From NCBI GenBank assembly GCA_010645155.1, contig JAAGOF010000104.1, positions 891,524-955,523 of the forward strand: DNA of 64,000 nucleotides. The letters run 5' to 3'. Below are positions 12,146 to 22,900 of this stretch, one piece after another. Numbering within the stretch: the first letter of the stretch is position 1; each line of letters begins with the position of its first letter. The stretch comes from Tigriopus japonicus. Lineage: Eukaryota; Arthropoda; Copepoda; Harpacticoida; Harpacticidae. Made by a program: the position numbers and the translations under genes. The notes beneath the pieces were generated by a model. That model ran no database searches, had not been told where the DNA came from, and worked only from the letters and a program-made list of their open reading frames with translations.

Positions 12146-12724
12146 GTTCTTGAAATTTTTTTTAACATTAAAGGGAATTTTGAGAGAAGAACAGTTTTAG
12201 AATTGTAAAAGTTGGAGCGTATAAAACATATGAGTGACGGGAAAATTGGGCCTTATTTCGAAAGTTTTCACGTTATTTGTCTATTTGTATTAAGATGGTT
12301 GGGTATTTTTTAAGGATTTTCCTCCTTTCTAAAGGCATGTTGGCGAAAAAATCTGGGAACAGTGCCCAAGATATAAAAGAACGACAAGGAATGGAACGTG
12401 GGATTACATCATTGTAGAATAATAGGATACTTTCTATTTGACCATATCAAGCAAGCCATACCTTCTGAACAAACAACAGTTGAAGAACAGTGACGAAGAC
12501 GGTTGATGTACGTTCGGTGTATTCACATTTGATCACTTGTTCCATCCTTATCAACCTCTCGTTATTTCTGACTAGACATATCTTGGCCATTTTCTACCTT
12601 CTCAGGATTTTGGGTAAAAGAGACGGCCGAAAAGTCAAATGTTAACTCCAAAACTGTATAGCGCCTAATGATAACGGCATTTGACATATGAAAGCATTTT
12701 GGTTGGGTGAAGAACATTCATCAC

Positions 12725-13250
12725 TAGGGCCCGGAAAAATATTTCCAAAAAAGTGACAAAATATCCAATATTTATTTTCTTCAAAAGCCCAAAATATTTG
12801 GAAAAAAACGGATATTGAAGAAATATTTTTTCTGACAAGGCCATTTTTTCGTATTTTTGTCTGTGTGCACTAATTTTCAAAAAACATTTTTGATGCATTT
12901 GGCGTTGTTTGGAGGCATACTATGTATGGAATTGATTTAACAATACAATTTTCAATTTGCCTCAATAGATGGCGCAGTTTTTTCGTATATGACAGTAGTG
13001 TTGGTTGTAAATTTTTGGCCTTAGAGCAAATGCCATTTTGCAAAGATTTTTGTATTTTGGGTTTTATTTTGGGTAGGCTCAATTGAGCTTTGGCCATTCA
13101 GTATTTTCTTCAATTTTGCCCGAAATATTTTTTTTGACTAGAATATTCAAGTAAATATTTATTTTTTCCTTGAAAAAGCCAAAATATTTACAAAATCGAG
13201 GAAAAGTGAAGAAATATTTTATATTTTAAAAAATTTATTTCCGGACCCTT
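12725..13250. mobile_element. hAT-like MITE, 526 bp, with exact 8-bp TSD
   Basis: The left end is TAGGGCCCGGAAAAATATTT. The right end on the opposite strand is AAGGGTCCGGAAATAAATTT. Both flanks carry TTCATCAC (12717-12724 and 13251-13258), an exact 8-bp duplication, the hallmark of hAT transposons. The interior, including GGAGGCATACTATGTATGGA and GCCTCAATAGATGGCGCAGT, is shared with the element at 25748-26260, so the two are the same family. No transposase is encoded. Confidence 0.85.
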
Positions 13251-14316
13251 TTCATCACATTGTTTTTTATCCTCGAGAAAAAAGGTGCTATATTTTTCCA
13301 ATACTGACCAGTTTTGCACCCCACACCCACAAACTGTTCCAGACAAAATATCCAGCTTCAAATACTAGACAAAGAGCCAGGAACTTTAAACGTAACCTTA
13401 GCTTTGTTGTCAGTTGGGTTTAAGAGTGATAAAATTTTTGAAAGGCGAAATACTGAAAATTTTATTTTTAAGTTTGCTGCCAAAAATACTCATGAAAGGA
13501 ATTAGGACAAAAATCATAATATCAAGGCTCACTTAAATGAACCTTGTTTCAACTTTCTTTTCCTCTTAAATAACACTTTCTCTTCTTATGAACTATGCAC
13601 GTTTGTCTATAATCTTATTTTACATACGGCAACACCAAGAACATAAGAATTGAATGACGGCATTCTAAAGTTTTTGAGGATGATTTCAGATCTCACGGAT
13701 TTCGTATGTTCTAGAGATAAGCCGAAAGTGCTATTAACCGACGTCCGTGATTTCGGGCGAAAGCGCTTTTGGTCCATCACTTTTGTTCCATAAATAAATT
13801 TGATTCTGAAGTGAAATGTTTTAAATCAAATTTTCATGTAGGAAATTCATATGCAACACAAAAGGTAAAACAGGAAAGAAAAAGTGTACAAAGCTCCACA
13901 TCGATAAATATGTGCACGTTAAATACCAGACTCGACGTAAAAGTACGGTTGATTAGAGGAGAATCCCCACGATTCGTCCCCGACGGACGGGATTTTGTGG
14001 TACAGAAAACGGGAGAAACAAGATTTTCTTTATTTGTAAAAAATGCAACTCTCACGGAATGGGATTTTTCAATTCAAAACGTAATAAGTAGTTAGTGTTG
14101 GTGCGAGATCAGTGAGTTTGAATTTCGCGCCAAACTCGACCGATTTTTCCCGCCTTTTCCAATAACAAGGAACCTGTTTCTGGCTTCCCCTCATCAATCA
14201 TATTTTGTACACTTTGAAACTTGAACCCGACGTGTCCTCACCTTGGCACGTATTTCATGCAGAAAAATACATTTGGGACTTTAACTATATCCTTGGTAAG
14301 GTTATTAAATGATGAC

Positions 14317-15305
14317 TAGGGCTGAATATTTTAGGTTAACTTTTTGGGCAAATTATGACATAATTAGGTTGCCCAAAACTACGTTTTAGGTTTTTTTTAG
14401 GTTGAATAGATTACACCTTTTACAGTGGCTTTTCAGACCAAATTTTGCCTTTTATCTATTGTTTTTCAGCACTTCACTCTTGGCAAGAGTAAAAGCAGTT
14501 GAGCAGAGACAAAGGCAATGAAAATTTTATTTGGCAGTGGGGGAAAATGCCAGTATAGAAAAGTTTGTGCCAGTGAAATTTGTTAAGCGGTAGAATATGG
14601 CAGAAAGTGGCAAAAATGCGACCAAAAAACCCAGATAAAAATTGTCGACCCAAAAAAGGAGATCGGCAATTTTTGACCTAAAATGAGACCGAAAATTGTC
14701 GACCTAAACATGGAGATCGGAAATTTTTGACCTTAAAACGAGTTCAGAAATTTTTGACCTTAAAACGAGTTCTGAAATATTTTACCTTAAAACAAGTTCA
14801 GAAAATTTTGACCTTAAAACGAGTTCAGAAATTTTTGACCTAAAAACGAGTTTAAAAAATTTTCGACTTAAAAAAAGAAATTGAAAATTTGCGCCCTAAA
14901 AACGAGATGAAATGACTGAAAACGAGACGAGAGAAAAATATGACTTCAAAAAATGCCAGTGAGCGCCCTTAATTGGCAGTATGTCGGCCTGAAACCACCT
15001 GATAAAGCTAATTCGGTATGTTGATGAGATGAAAAACATTGTGGCTCCCACTCTTCTACTTTCTTCCTTTTTTTTTGTTTTAAAGACACTGGGGTAATTT
15101 TCAAGTGGGCGTAGTCAAATGACTTTAGGGTGAGAAAAAAGTTAATTTTAGGTTGAAAACTTAGTTTTAGGTAAAAATTTCCTGAAAAATGCGAGAAAAA
15201 AGTTAATTTTAGGTTGGAAACTTATTTTTAGGTAAAAATTGCCCAAAAAAGGCGTTTTAGGTTAAAACCTAGGTTTTTATGTAAAACCTAAAATATTCAG
15301 CCCTA
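14317..15305. mobile_element. hAT-like non-autonomous element, 989 bp, with exact 8-bp TSD
   Basis: The ends are perfect inverted repeats starting TAGGGCTGAATATTTTAGGT. Both sides are flanked by ATGATGAC (14309-14316 and 15306-15313). The subterminal regions repeat TTTAGGT and its complement many times, and a tandem block lies in the middle (14640-14930). No transposase is encoded. Subterminal short repeats are usual binding sites for hAT transposases, so this copy may have been mobilised in trans. Confidence 0.88.
14640..14930. repeat. Degenerate tandem repeat inside the hAT-like element
   Basis: About eight to ten units of roughly 30 bases follow the pattern GACCTTAAAACGAGTTCAGA followed by AATTTTT, with drift at the left (GACCTAAA..GAGACCGAAA) and at the right (GCCCTAAAAACGAGATG). 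Confidence 0.75.
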
Positions 15306-17866
15306 ATGATGACAAAGGATGGGCTTTTGAACTCTACTTATTGACATGTACTGTTTATGTAAACTTGAAGAAGGAACTTCAAATCTAAACATTTCATAAC
15401 TAAAGTGATATTACGACTTCACATTAGCATTTGTTTCCAAGCGTTAGATCAAATTAGACCTAAATCAATAGAGACCACAAATAGCAAATGCTGGTTCATC
15501 CTATCACTGGAATCCCAGGATTAGAATGGAATATTTTCTGACGGGACAAGATTAGATCAACCCTGTTAAAGAGGCTCGATAATTTTCATGTCGACTCAAG
15601 ACTAAAACCTAGCTTGTGGAAAAAAAACTTGGGGTCACTTTCAAGCCGAGGAACAGTGGTCTCTTAGAAGGATTAGGTATCTACTATAATAGACTAGAGA
15701 GAAACCACCGTTTCAGGTCTGGGAATACGTGTGAAATTTAATGGAATGTGCGTAGTGCCGTAGTTAATAAGTAGATGAAGGTTGTGAAGCTCCAGGGCAG
15801 ATTTTTACTCCCAAAATAATTTAAATCATTATGTAATTGTAAGTCGAGGAGATTCATTTGATTCTCTTACAGTGATGAATTCTATGAGTCCGTTAATAAA
15901 CTGGTGAATGTGTCAAAACTCAAAACGCAGACATTGACACATCAGGTCGAATCTTGGAAAAAGTTTGTCGCGATACGTAAATCATGACAATATTGGGTCT
16001 GTCGAATATTCATTGGTCTCCTGCATGTCGAGTTGAGGTCCTTTCTAAGGCTTGAAAAGGTCTACAAAGTGTAGTTCCGAAGATGTCCGCGAACAAAAGA
16101 ACATGTGTTATGGGAGCAATGCGCTAGGAGTTATGCTTGGGTGGGCTTTCTCGATCCACTTTTAAAAGACATCCACTTCCTAGCCAACTCATAAGAGAAT
16201 TCCACGGCGGTTAAAAAAGTGGCAGTCTGAAGGCTGTTACTTTTCATTCATTTTTTCTTTGTTGTCACCTAGTCTTATTACCGTTGAGGTGTGTGTAGAC
16301 TTCAAATCACCTCTAAAAACCACAGTTTCCTTAATATACACTTGTCTCACTTCTGACGTCGCCAAAACGCCCTCTTAAAGGGAAAACCTAGCCAAACTTT
16401 TCAAGTTAATTGTTTCACAAGGAACGTCATAGAGTGCGCCACCTTGTTTGTAAGGCAGAGATCCTTCTTGAAGTTTGATTCTCAAAGTTGTTTGCCTGCT
16501 TAGCCAGAACTGAATACTATTTAGTGAATAGTCTAGGGCTTGGTCTGTGTGTACAATAAACCATGTCATTCGTCCACTTTTAGTTGATAAAACGCATTGA
16601 CCTATCTAGGCGGGTACACGACCCCAAGTCTAAAAATTTATGCATTTATCTCGTCAACTGGCAGCCGTCCGAAATCCAATAGGTATTTGTAAGTGATGTT
16701 CAAAATTTTTTGTTCTTTGAGAATGGTTAAAAATTCTTCATTGTCTATCTCGATCAGTTAGCACAATCCCACAAAAAAACTTTCAGGTTTCACTCATTTA
16801 GTGGCGATAGTCCTTGCTCTGACCCACGCAAATGGTGATTTTATTTGCAAATGTGCTAGTTTTTTCCAAATGGTGCTAAGTAGTAATAAACCAAAAGGTT
16901 TATCCCGAAACCAAATTTTTTTTTGAGGAAAAGATATCCTGATATAACTGTACTGTAAATATCATAAATAGACTTTGTATGATTCGATAACTCGCTAGAA
17001 GAGGGGCGCTAAATGACGTGATCAGAAAACGCGGGAAATTTAAAAGGATAACGTTGGATCCAATCTGGGTTGAAAATTAGGCTTTGGCTTGTTAAACTCG
17101 GTGTGTAGTGCGTAAAACAAAAATCTTGTTGATTGTATCCCACTTATTCTTGACACAAGATTTAAATTAGTTTTCATAATGTTTGCCAAATTGAAATCAA
17201 ATTTGTCGGCGCTCGAATCTGAATTGTTAGCAAAACTAAATTGATTAATTGCCGAATCTCCACTTTCAAACCAATCGGCATTGTTAGATGAAAGAGCCCT
17301 TGAAATGAACCAAATGTATATTCATCTCTGCAGGTTCCATTCTTTTCTGTTCTGGAAACTTGTCTAACAAATCTTTCGGTGTCATGGATTATTCACAAAA
17401 GAGAAGACTTTTGAGGAATCGATTGTCGCGTTGAAAAAAACTTACAATGAACAGTGACACGAACTTTTTGAAAATGTATTTCTTTCGCTCTCTTTCATAA
17501 GATGTGGTTAAGGGGCCCTTGATTGTGTGCTATGCAGTGATTATTGATCCCACACCAAGGTAAACAGCCTTCACAGACTTCTCATCCGTTGGAGTCGCTC
17601 TCGTTTCTCTCCGTCTGTTCATTGGATGTCTCAAGAATCTCGAGCGCTGAAGAAGAACGAAGACGGCGATTGGAACGGGGAGTTGGAACTCAAAAGAGTC
17701 GAGATCTTTGGAGGACCAGTTCAGGAGTGGTTGGCGCATAAGTCGGAAGGTCGATGGAACGTCGAGACATCCGATCCACTTGAAACCTGACTTCTCTGCT
17801 TGCTGTTCTTGAGTTGTGTCGGTGAATTGTGTCTGGTGCCAAAAGTCAACAGTCTTTTGATCCACG

Positions 17867-19735
17867 TTGGTGATGAAGGCTCCTCAAGCGACGGTTTTGG
17901 GCGAGTCTGAACTTCGCTCGTCCACGAAAGACTCGTCTATGCCCAAATCGCCCTTCTCATTGCCAAGTTCACCGACTCTTAATCGGAAATGGAATTTTCT
18001 GGGTTCATTGAGCAGAAGTAAATTGTTTCTGATCCAAGCTATTGCCATTTGGACCGGACTGTGTTTGCCGGGGAACATTGTGACTGGGATTCTTTACTAT
18101 CAGATCAATTATGGGACCCCCAAAGACTTGGATCCACTTTTGACAGATGGTGGGTCCATGAAAATTGAGGAGATCTTGTCTTTGGAGGATGAGAGCAAGG
18201 ATCGTCGACCCATTCAGGCTGTGTGTCACCATTTATTGAGTATCTGTGAGCAAACCAGTGATGTCCAGTTTTCGGAATGTGAGGACAAATTGGTGAAGGA
18301 CTACCGCAACCCGGAGTTGAAGTCGACCATGCATCAATTTGCCGCTAATATTACCACAAACAGTACCCTAGAGGAGCTGTACTCCCAATTGCTCAATTAT
18401 CTTCCTCCTGACTTCCAAGAATGTCTGAGTCAGATCTTGGACGGTGGCCAAGATTCGACAGGTCTTTTAGAGTGCCACGAAGACAAAGCCACTTATGGAC
18501 ATTGGGTGGCCCGATCCACTTTTTGGGTCGAGGGCGTGGCTGTGACTGTGGTGGGCACTTTTGGTCTCATTGGGAATGTTCTGACAATGCTCATCTTCCG
18601 TCAGATCAAGACCAATAAGAACTTCAACAATCTGCTCATCATACTCAGTTTTTGGGACTTTCTACTCATCTTGGACGTCATGGGTGAGATGTCCATTATC
18701 GGTGTGTTTATGGGCAAGGAACCCATGTGGTTTAAGGTCCTCTATCCTTGGATCATTCATCCGATAAGAGGTTTCATCCAGACCACTTCCATGTACATGG
18801 TGGTGGCAGTGTCCACAGAACGTTTCCAGGCCGTTTGCTATCCTTTAGCCCCTCGGCATTCTTATATTAAATTTGTCATAGTGGCCATCCTGATCTCGTT
18901 TGGAATCGAATTTCCTCGGTTCCTCGAGTTCGAATTGGTCCACAATCAAACAGACTATTGGACCACAAAGATCATGGAGGACCCCGATTACATCCAATTC
19001 AATAGCTATTGGAACGATCTCTTCGCTACGGGCATGTTCCCCTTGATCTGTCTCGTGTACATGAACTACAAGATCTACCGGAACATTAGGGCTTCATCTC
19101 GGTTCCACAAACGGTTCTCTTCACGGACCAACCAAAGCGATCATGCTGTGCGGAGCTCGTATCAAAGTTTTCAAATAGAGGTTCGAGCTTCAGACAAGGC
19201 TCAACAAGTGATGACCACTTTAAAAATCGACCACCCGCCAAAGCAACATTCGGTTCGATTGAAGGACCGAGAACCGACCTCGGAAACGAGCTTTGTTTCC
19301 AAGATGTCGTTCCGAAAGGAGAACAGTTCCAGGAACTCGGACCCTGATATGATTGAGCATGAAGGTCAAGCCAGCAAGAAACGGAACGCTTCAGTGAGAT
19401 TAAGTCGAGATATCGTGGTGAAGGGACAACGGAAACGGAAGGAGAAATCGACGATCGTTTTGATTTCCATTGTTTTGATCTTCGTGGTTTGTCATACCTA
19501 TCGTTTGTCGTTGAGGCTCTACGAATTGGCTTTTCCCGAGAACAACACGCTCAAGCACTATTCTCGTTGTCAGAATCTGGGACAATATCATGTTCCAGTG
19601 ATTTTCTATAGTTTGGCCAATTTCCATCATCTCTTTGCCGTGATTAATTCTTCCGTGAATTTTATCATTTATTGCTGTGTGGGCAAGGAATTTCATGCCT
19701 ATGTGTATAAGCTATTTACGTGCCAGAAATGGTAA
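17867..19735 (+). CDS. FMRFamide-receptor-like class A GPCR (intronless)
   Basis: A single 622-codon exon encodes a rhodopsin-family receptor most like arthropod FMRFamide and related neuropeptide receptors. Segments by eye: TM1 about 218-244 (GNVLTMLIF), TM2 254-275 (LSFWDFLLILD, with Asp264 as the conserved TM2 acid), TM3 297-325 ending in ERF318-320 in place of DRY, TM4 333-355, TM5 385-405, TM6 527-547, TM7 577-603 (NSSVNFIIY in place of NPxxY). Loop ICL3 is long (about 120 residues, Ser- and basic-rich). Oddities: no cysteine at the start of TM3 or in the second extracellular loop, so the usual disulfide seems absent, and TM6 has CHTYR where Pro is expected. The N-terminus is about 215 residues with an extra hydrophobic stretch at 52-78 after basic residues, then five cysteines and glycosylation sites at Asn161 and Asn165. 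The ligand cannot be assigned. Confidence 0.88.
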   Translation: MVMKAPQATVLGESELRSSTKDSSMPKSPFSLPSSPTLNRKWNFLGSLSRSKLFLIQAIAIWTGLCLPGNIVTGILYYQINYGTPKDLDPLLTDGGSMKIEEILSLEDESKDRRPIQAVCHHLLSICEQTSDVQFSECEDKLVKDYRNPELKSTMHQFAANITTNSTLEELYSQLLNYLPPDFQECLSQILDGGQDSTGLLECHEDKATYGHWVARSTFWVEGVAVTVVGTFGLIGNVLTMLIFRQIKTNKNFNNLLIILSFWDFLLILDVMGEMSIIGVFMGKEPMWFKVLYPWIIHPIRGFIQTTSMYMVVAVSTERFQAVCYPLAPRHSYIKFVIVAILISFGIEFPRFLEFELVHNQTDYWTTKIMEDPDYIQFNSYWNDLFATGMFPLICLVYMNYKIYRNIRASSRFHKRFSSRTNQSDHAVRSSYQSFQIEVRASDKAQQVMTTLKIDHPPKQHSVRLKDREPTSETSFVSKMSFRKENSSRNSDPDMIEHEGQASKKRNASVRLSRDIVVKGQRKRKEKSTIVLISIVLIFVVCHTYRLSLRLYELAFPENNTLKHYSRCQNLGQYHVPVIFYSLANFHHLFAVINSSVNFIIYCCVGKEFHAYVYKLFTCQKW

Positions 19736-19741
19736 AATCTC

Positions 19742-19747
19742 ATTAAA
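19742..19747 (+). promoter_or_regulatory. Probable poly(A) signal ATTAAA of the GPCR gene
   Basis: ATTAAA begins seven bases after the GPCR stop codon (19733-19735). If used, the GPCR transcript would end near 19760-19780 and reach close to, or into, the 3' end of POLQ on the other strand. Confidence 0.4.
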
Positions 19748-19787
19748 CGAATGCATGTGAAGTTGATTGGTTGACAGAAACAAGTAT

Positions 19788-19793
19788 TTTATT
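19788..19793 (-). promoter_or_regulatory. Poly(A) signal AATAAA overlapping the POLQ stop codon
   Basis: On the minus strand the end of POLQ reads AAG GAA TAA AAT, so AATAAA contains the TAA stop. Cleavage 10-30 bases on would fall at about 19758-19778, inside the predicted 3' UTR of the convergent GPCR. Confidence 0.5.
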
Positions 19794-19926
19794 CCTTCAT
19801 GTCTTGCAATTGTCCCCAGGAGGGTCCAATCTTGACTTTGACGGGTATTTTGACTTTGAGCTGACATGCATTCTCCATGGACATTCGAACAATCTGAGAA
19901 ACTTGGAGTACATCTTGACAAGAAAC
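19789..19926 (-). CDS. POLQ: POLQ terminal exon
   Basis: It encodes VSCQDVLQVSQIVRMSMENA followed by CQLKVKIPVKVKIGPSWGQL and a short tail before TAA. This is the standard C-terminus of family A polymerases (V---M-----L-VP--V----G--W). The acceptor is GTTCCAG, phase 0 after exon 15. Confidence 0.94.
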   Translation of the reverse strand, partial: VSCQDVLQVSQIVRMSMENACQLKVKIPVKVKIGPSWGQLQDMKE

Positions 19927-22900
19927 CTGGAACGAAAACGAAACAAAGTTGGAACAACCTGCCAGATCTTCAACGAACACACAAAGTTGGTCCAATTAAC
20001 AGATTGCCGACACATAATCCTTTGGAACTCCGCCAAATATCAAAAACTGGCATGTCAGGTTGTTTTTCGTTAACAACTTATAAACTTAATATTCTGATTT
20101 TGAAACTCCTCAAAGAAAAAAAAAGAACTTAGTCAGAGAGAAACCTTGGAAGACGCGGTATGTCTCTCCATTAGTAAATGTCACTTGAGGGAGCAAGTCA
20201 ATCAGCTTGTTCCATGGTCCCAGTTCCAATCAGACAAATTAATTTATCCCATTAGGAGGGCTTTTTATGCATAGCTCAGGGCAAAGATTATTACGATAAT
20301 TGGAGCCATCGGCTCCTTACTTGGCAAGACTGGCAAGGAATGTATTTGAGATTTTTCCATGTATATTTAGGACAGCAGGCCAAAAATAACCCAAATGGAA
20401 ATAACTAATAATAGAGGCCAGGGTAAGATTTCGATGTCCAGACTTAATCAGAGGAACAAGCCGAAAAACTTGCTAGTCTCAACAAAGACCATAATGAAGG
20501 TTCTCAAGGTATTTGATTTTCAAAGCATTGTGATTCTCTTTAAGTAACACACATCAAAAATCTGCTTTGGAATCATTATGTCGATGTACCCTTTTTAGAG
20601 AACCCCATTAGGTAAATCATTTTTTTTGTCCAGTAAACGATGGAACAAAAATACTCGGACCCATACAGGGTAGCTCACAATTAACGTTTCATGAAAGGTT
20701 AACTTAATTTTTGACAAAAAAAGTGGTCTTCACAACAAGAAAAGAGTGTTTATCCAGGGAGACTTTATACTCAGGAGAGGGTGGACATAAGCGAAGTTAG
20801 GCCACTTTTTCTTTTTACTTGTTTCTCTTCGCGGCAAGACTAAATACAGGGTGTCCAGGAATTGATGGTGCATCGTGCTTTTCCTTGCCATTCAGACCAA
20901 AAAGACGCTTTAAAATTGAAAAAAATATACAAAAGGAAGTGTTTTGAAAACGCTTATCCTATTGGAAACCACAGTTTGAAATGCATGCCACAATATTTGA
21001 GAGGTTCAGAGCGTTTCAGGCAAAGCAGGTCAAAAAGGTATCTAAAATTCGTCTTGGAAGGACACTTCAATAATCATTCATTCCAAGGGACATTTAAATC
21101 TTCTGATATCAATTCAATATTGTTCAGGAGGTAAGAGGAACAACCATAGAAGAGTCTTGATCTGAAATATGTTAAAATACTTGAAGGGCATATGTGAACG
21201 AAGTTTTAGAAAGGGATTCAAGATATTTGCAACTGAACCATAATTATTTCTGCAAAAGTATATTTTTCTCTAACTTGTCTATAAGCTATTGAAAATCTAT
21301 TTTCTTCCGATGCACCATCAATTCTTGGACACCCTGTACTTAAAGTTGACATTTCATTGGAGTTTTGCACTACCCAAATACATTTTCATTTCCCTTAGCC
21401 ATCGTTTAAATTCAAAATTCTAGATATTTTACAACATTAATTGGAAATTTCAAGAAATTTGACTAAAAAAAAAATAACTAAGAATCACATGAAAATCTCG
21501 TAATTTTTTTCACACAACAAAATTTGCGACCACAAGGGATCATCTCCGACTACTTTGAGGTTTCAAAATTCATCCAATAAAAAGCTGTCTAGCTTCGCCC
21601 AATGTCACGTCCAATCCTCCAATTCAAGTTTATCATTGGTTTTTCAGACATTAGTTTTTACCTCTTGCATAATCCCAACGCTTGTAACTATAATAATATA
21701 CAGTCAAAATATTGATGTAGCCTCATACTCTGGTACGCACAATCCAAAAAAAGGATTCCATAATTTTTGACAACACTAGGTTTAGATGAGCATGTATTCT
21801 TCAATCATTATGAAGAACTAAAATATAAAATATTACTGCGGATTAATCGTGTTTGGAGCAATTCTTTGTTTGATATGGGACACTAAATATGGGCCACCCT
21901 GTATCAATAGCTATGGTATGTTGGGTTCGAGTCCCTTGGACCTGTCTTATCTTTGGCCATATTCCATGCACAAGGTACCATGTAATTCCATTATGGGTTC
22001 AGTAGACGTTGACGAATAGATGAAATGTTATTACCTCGTAAATCAGCTCATCATGCATTTGGAGAAGGAAGAAACCTCCATTGGTTGTCAAAGGCAATCG
22101 TACAGATTTTGGGCTCGCGAAAGTAGAACAATTGGACTGCCTGAAAGGAACATCACATCCTGGGAAGGCATTCACCAGCCTTTCATTGATTGCATTCATG
22201 GCCCTTTTGACAAGGTCGGCGGCGGAGCCTAGAATTGAAAAACAAACAAACACTGGAATTGATGAAGTGCATTATTTATTTGCATTTAAAAGAAGTGAAT
22301 AGAGCCAAGATCAGACGAGTTTGAGTATAAGTGCATGAGCTACTCATTTCAATGCAAAACGTCTGAATGCATATCTAAAAAATGATGTTTCAAATTGATT
22401 TCTGTTCGTGAAATTTCGGGCACACTATCATATTTCTGAGCGTTTCTGTAATGTTCCCAAGTATGAGTTAAATAAAGAGGTCGATCGTAACTTCAAACAT
22501 GTCCGGTTTATTCAAGAGGTGGTTCGTAACTCAGAAATATGGAAGGAAATCAGGTTATTGCAGAAGAGTCTGGAAGAGGAGCTGGCACAGATATTGTAAC
22601 TATGGAAGAGTAGGGAAGAGTAGGATATGTACCAATCATGATAATAATTGACATTGTACCAGTTTCCTTTTTTTTCTTGGAGTGTTGGTGCCTCGCCCGG
22701 CCCGCGAAGCCAGCCATCACATCGTCCATATTGTTCCGATAGGCATTCTCATGTCCGGTCTCGGAATGGTTCTCCGTCTGTGGGTGTGATTTAGCGTCTA
22801 AAAGTTTCTTTGAGAAAGGTCGGGGAGGAGAATCGAACCTGGCCTGGGACCTCCCTCACTATAGGAAACTGAACTAACCACGACGCCACGTCTCCTCCCT

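Larger units (their letters stand above)
9081..17866. other. Intergenic region rich in transposon relics
   Basis: This is the space between the hydrolase and the GPCR, both on the plus strand. It holds a LINE fragment, a MULE-like MITE, a LINE 3' end and two hAT-like MITEs, each listed separately. I see nothing recognisable in 9081-10014, 10725-12014, 13259-14308 and 15314-17500. A 108-codon open frame at 13769-14095 (+) is not recognisable. The last few hundred bases before 17867 probably contain the GPCR promoter and 5' UTR, but I see no clear TATA box. Confidence 0.6.

Noticed and set aside
20862..21134. 90-codon frame beginning MMVHRAFPCHSD
   Set aside because: It begins in the inverted repeat of the Tc1-like MITE at 20847 and shows no family features.
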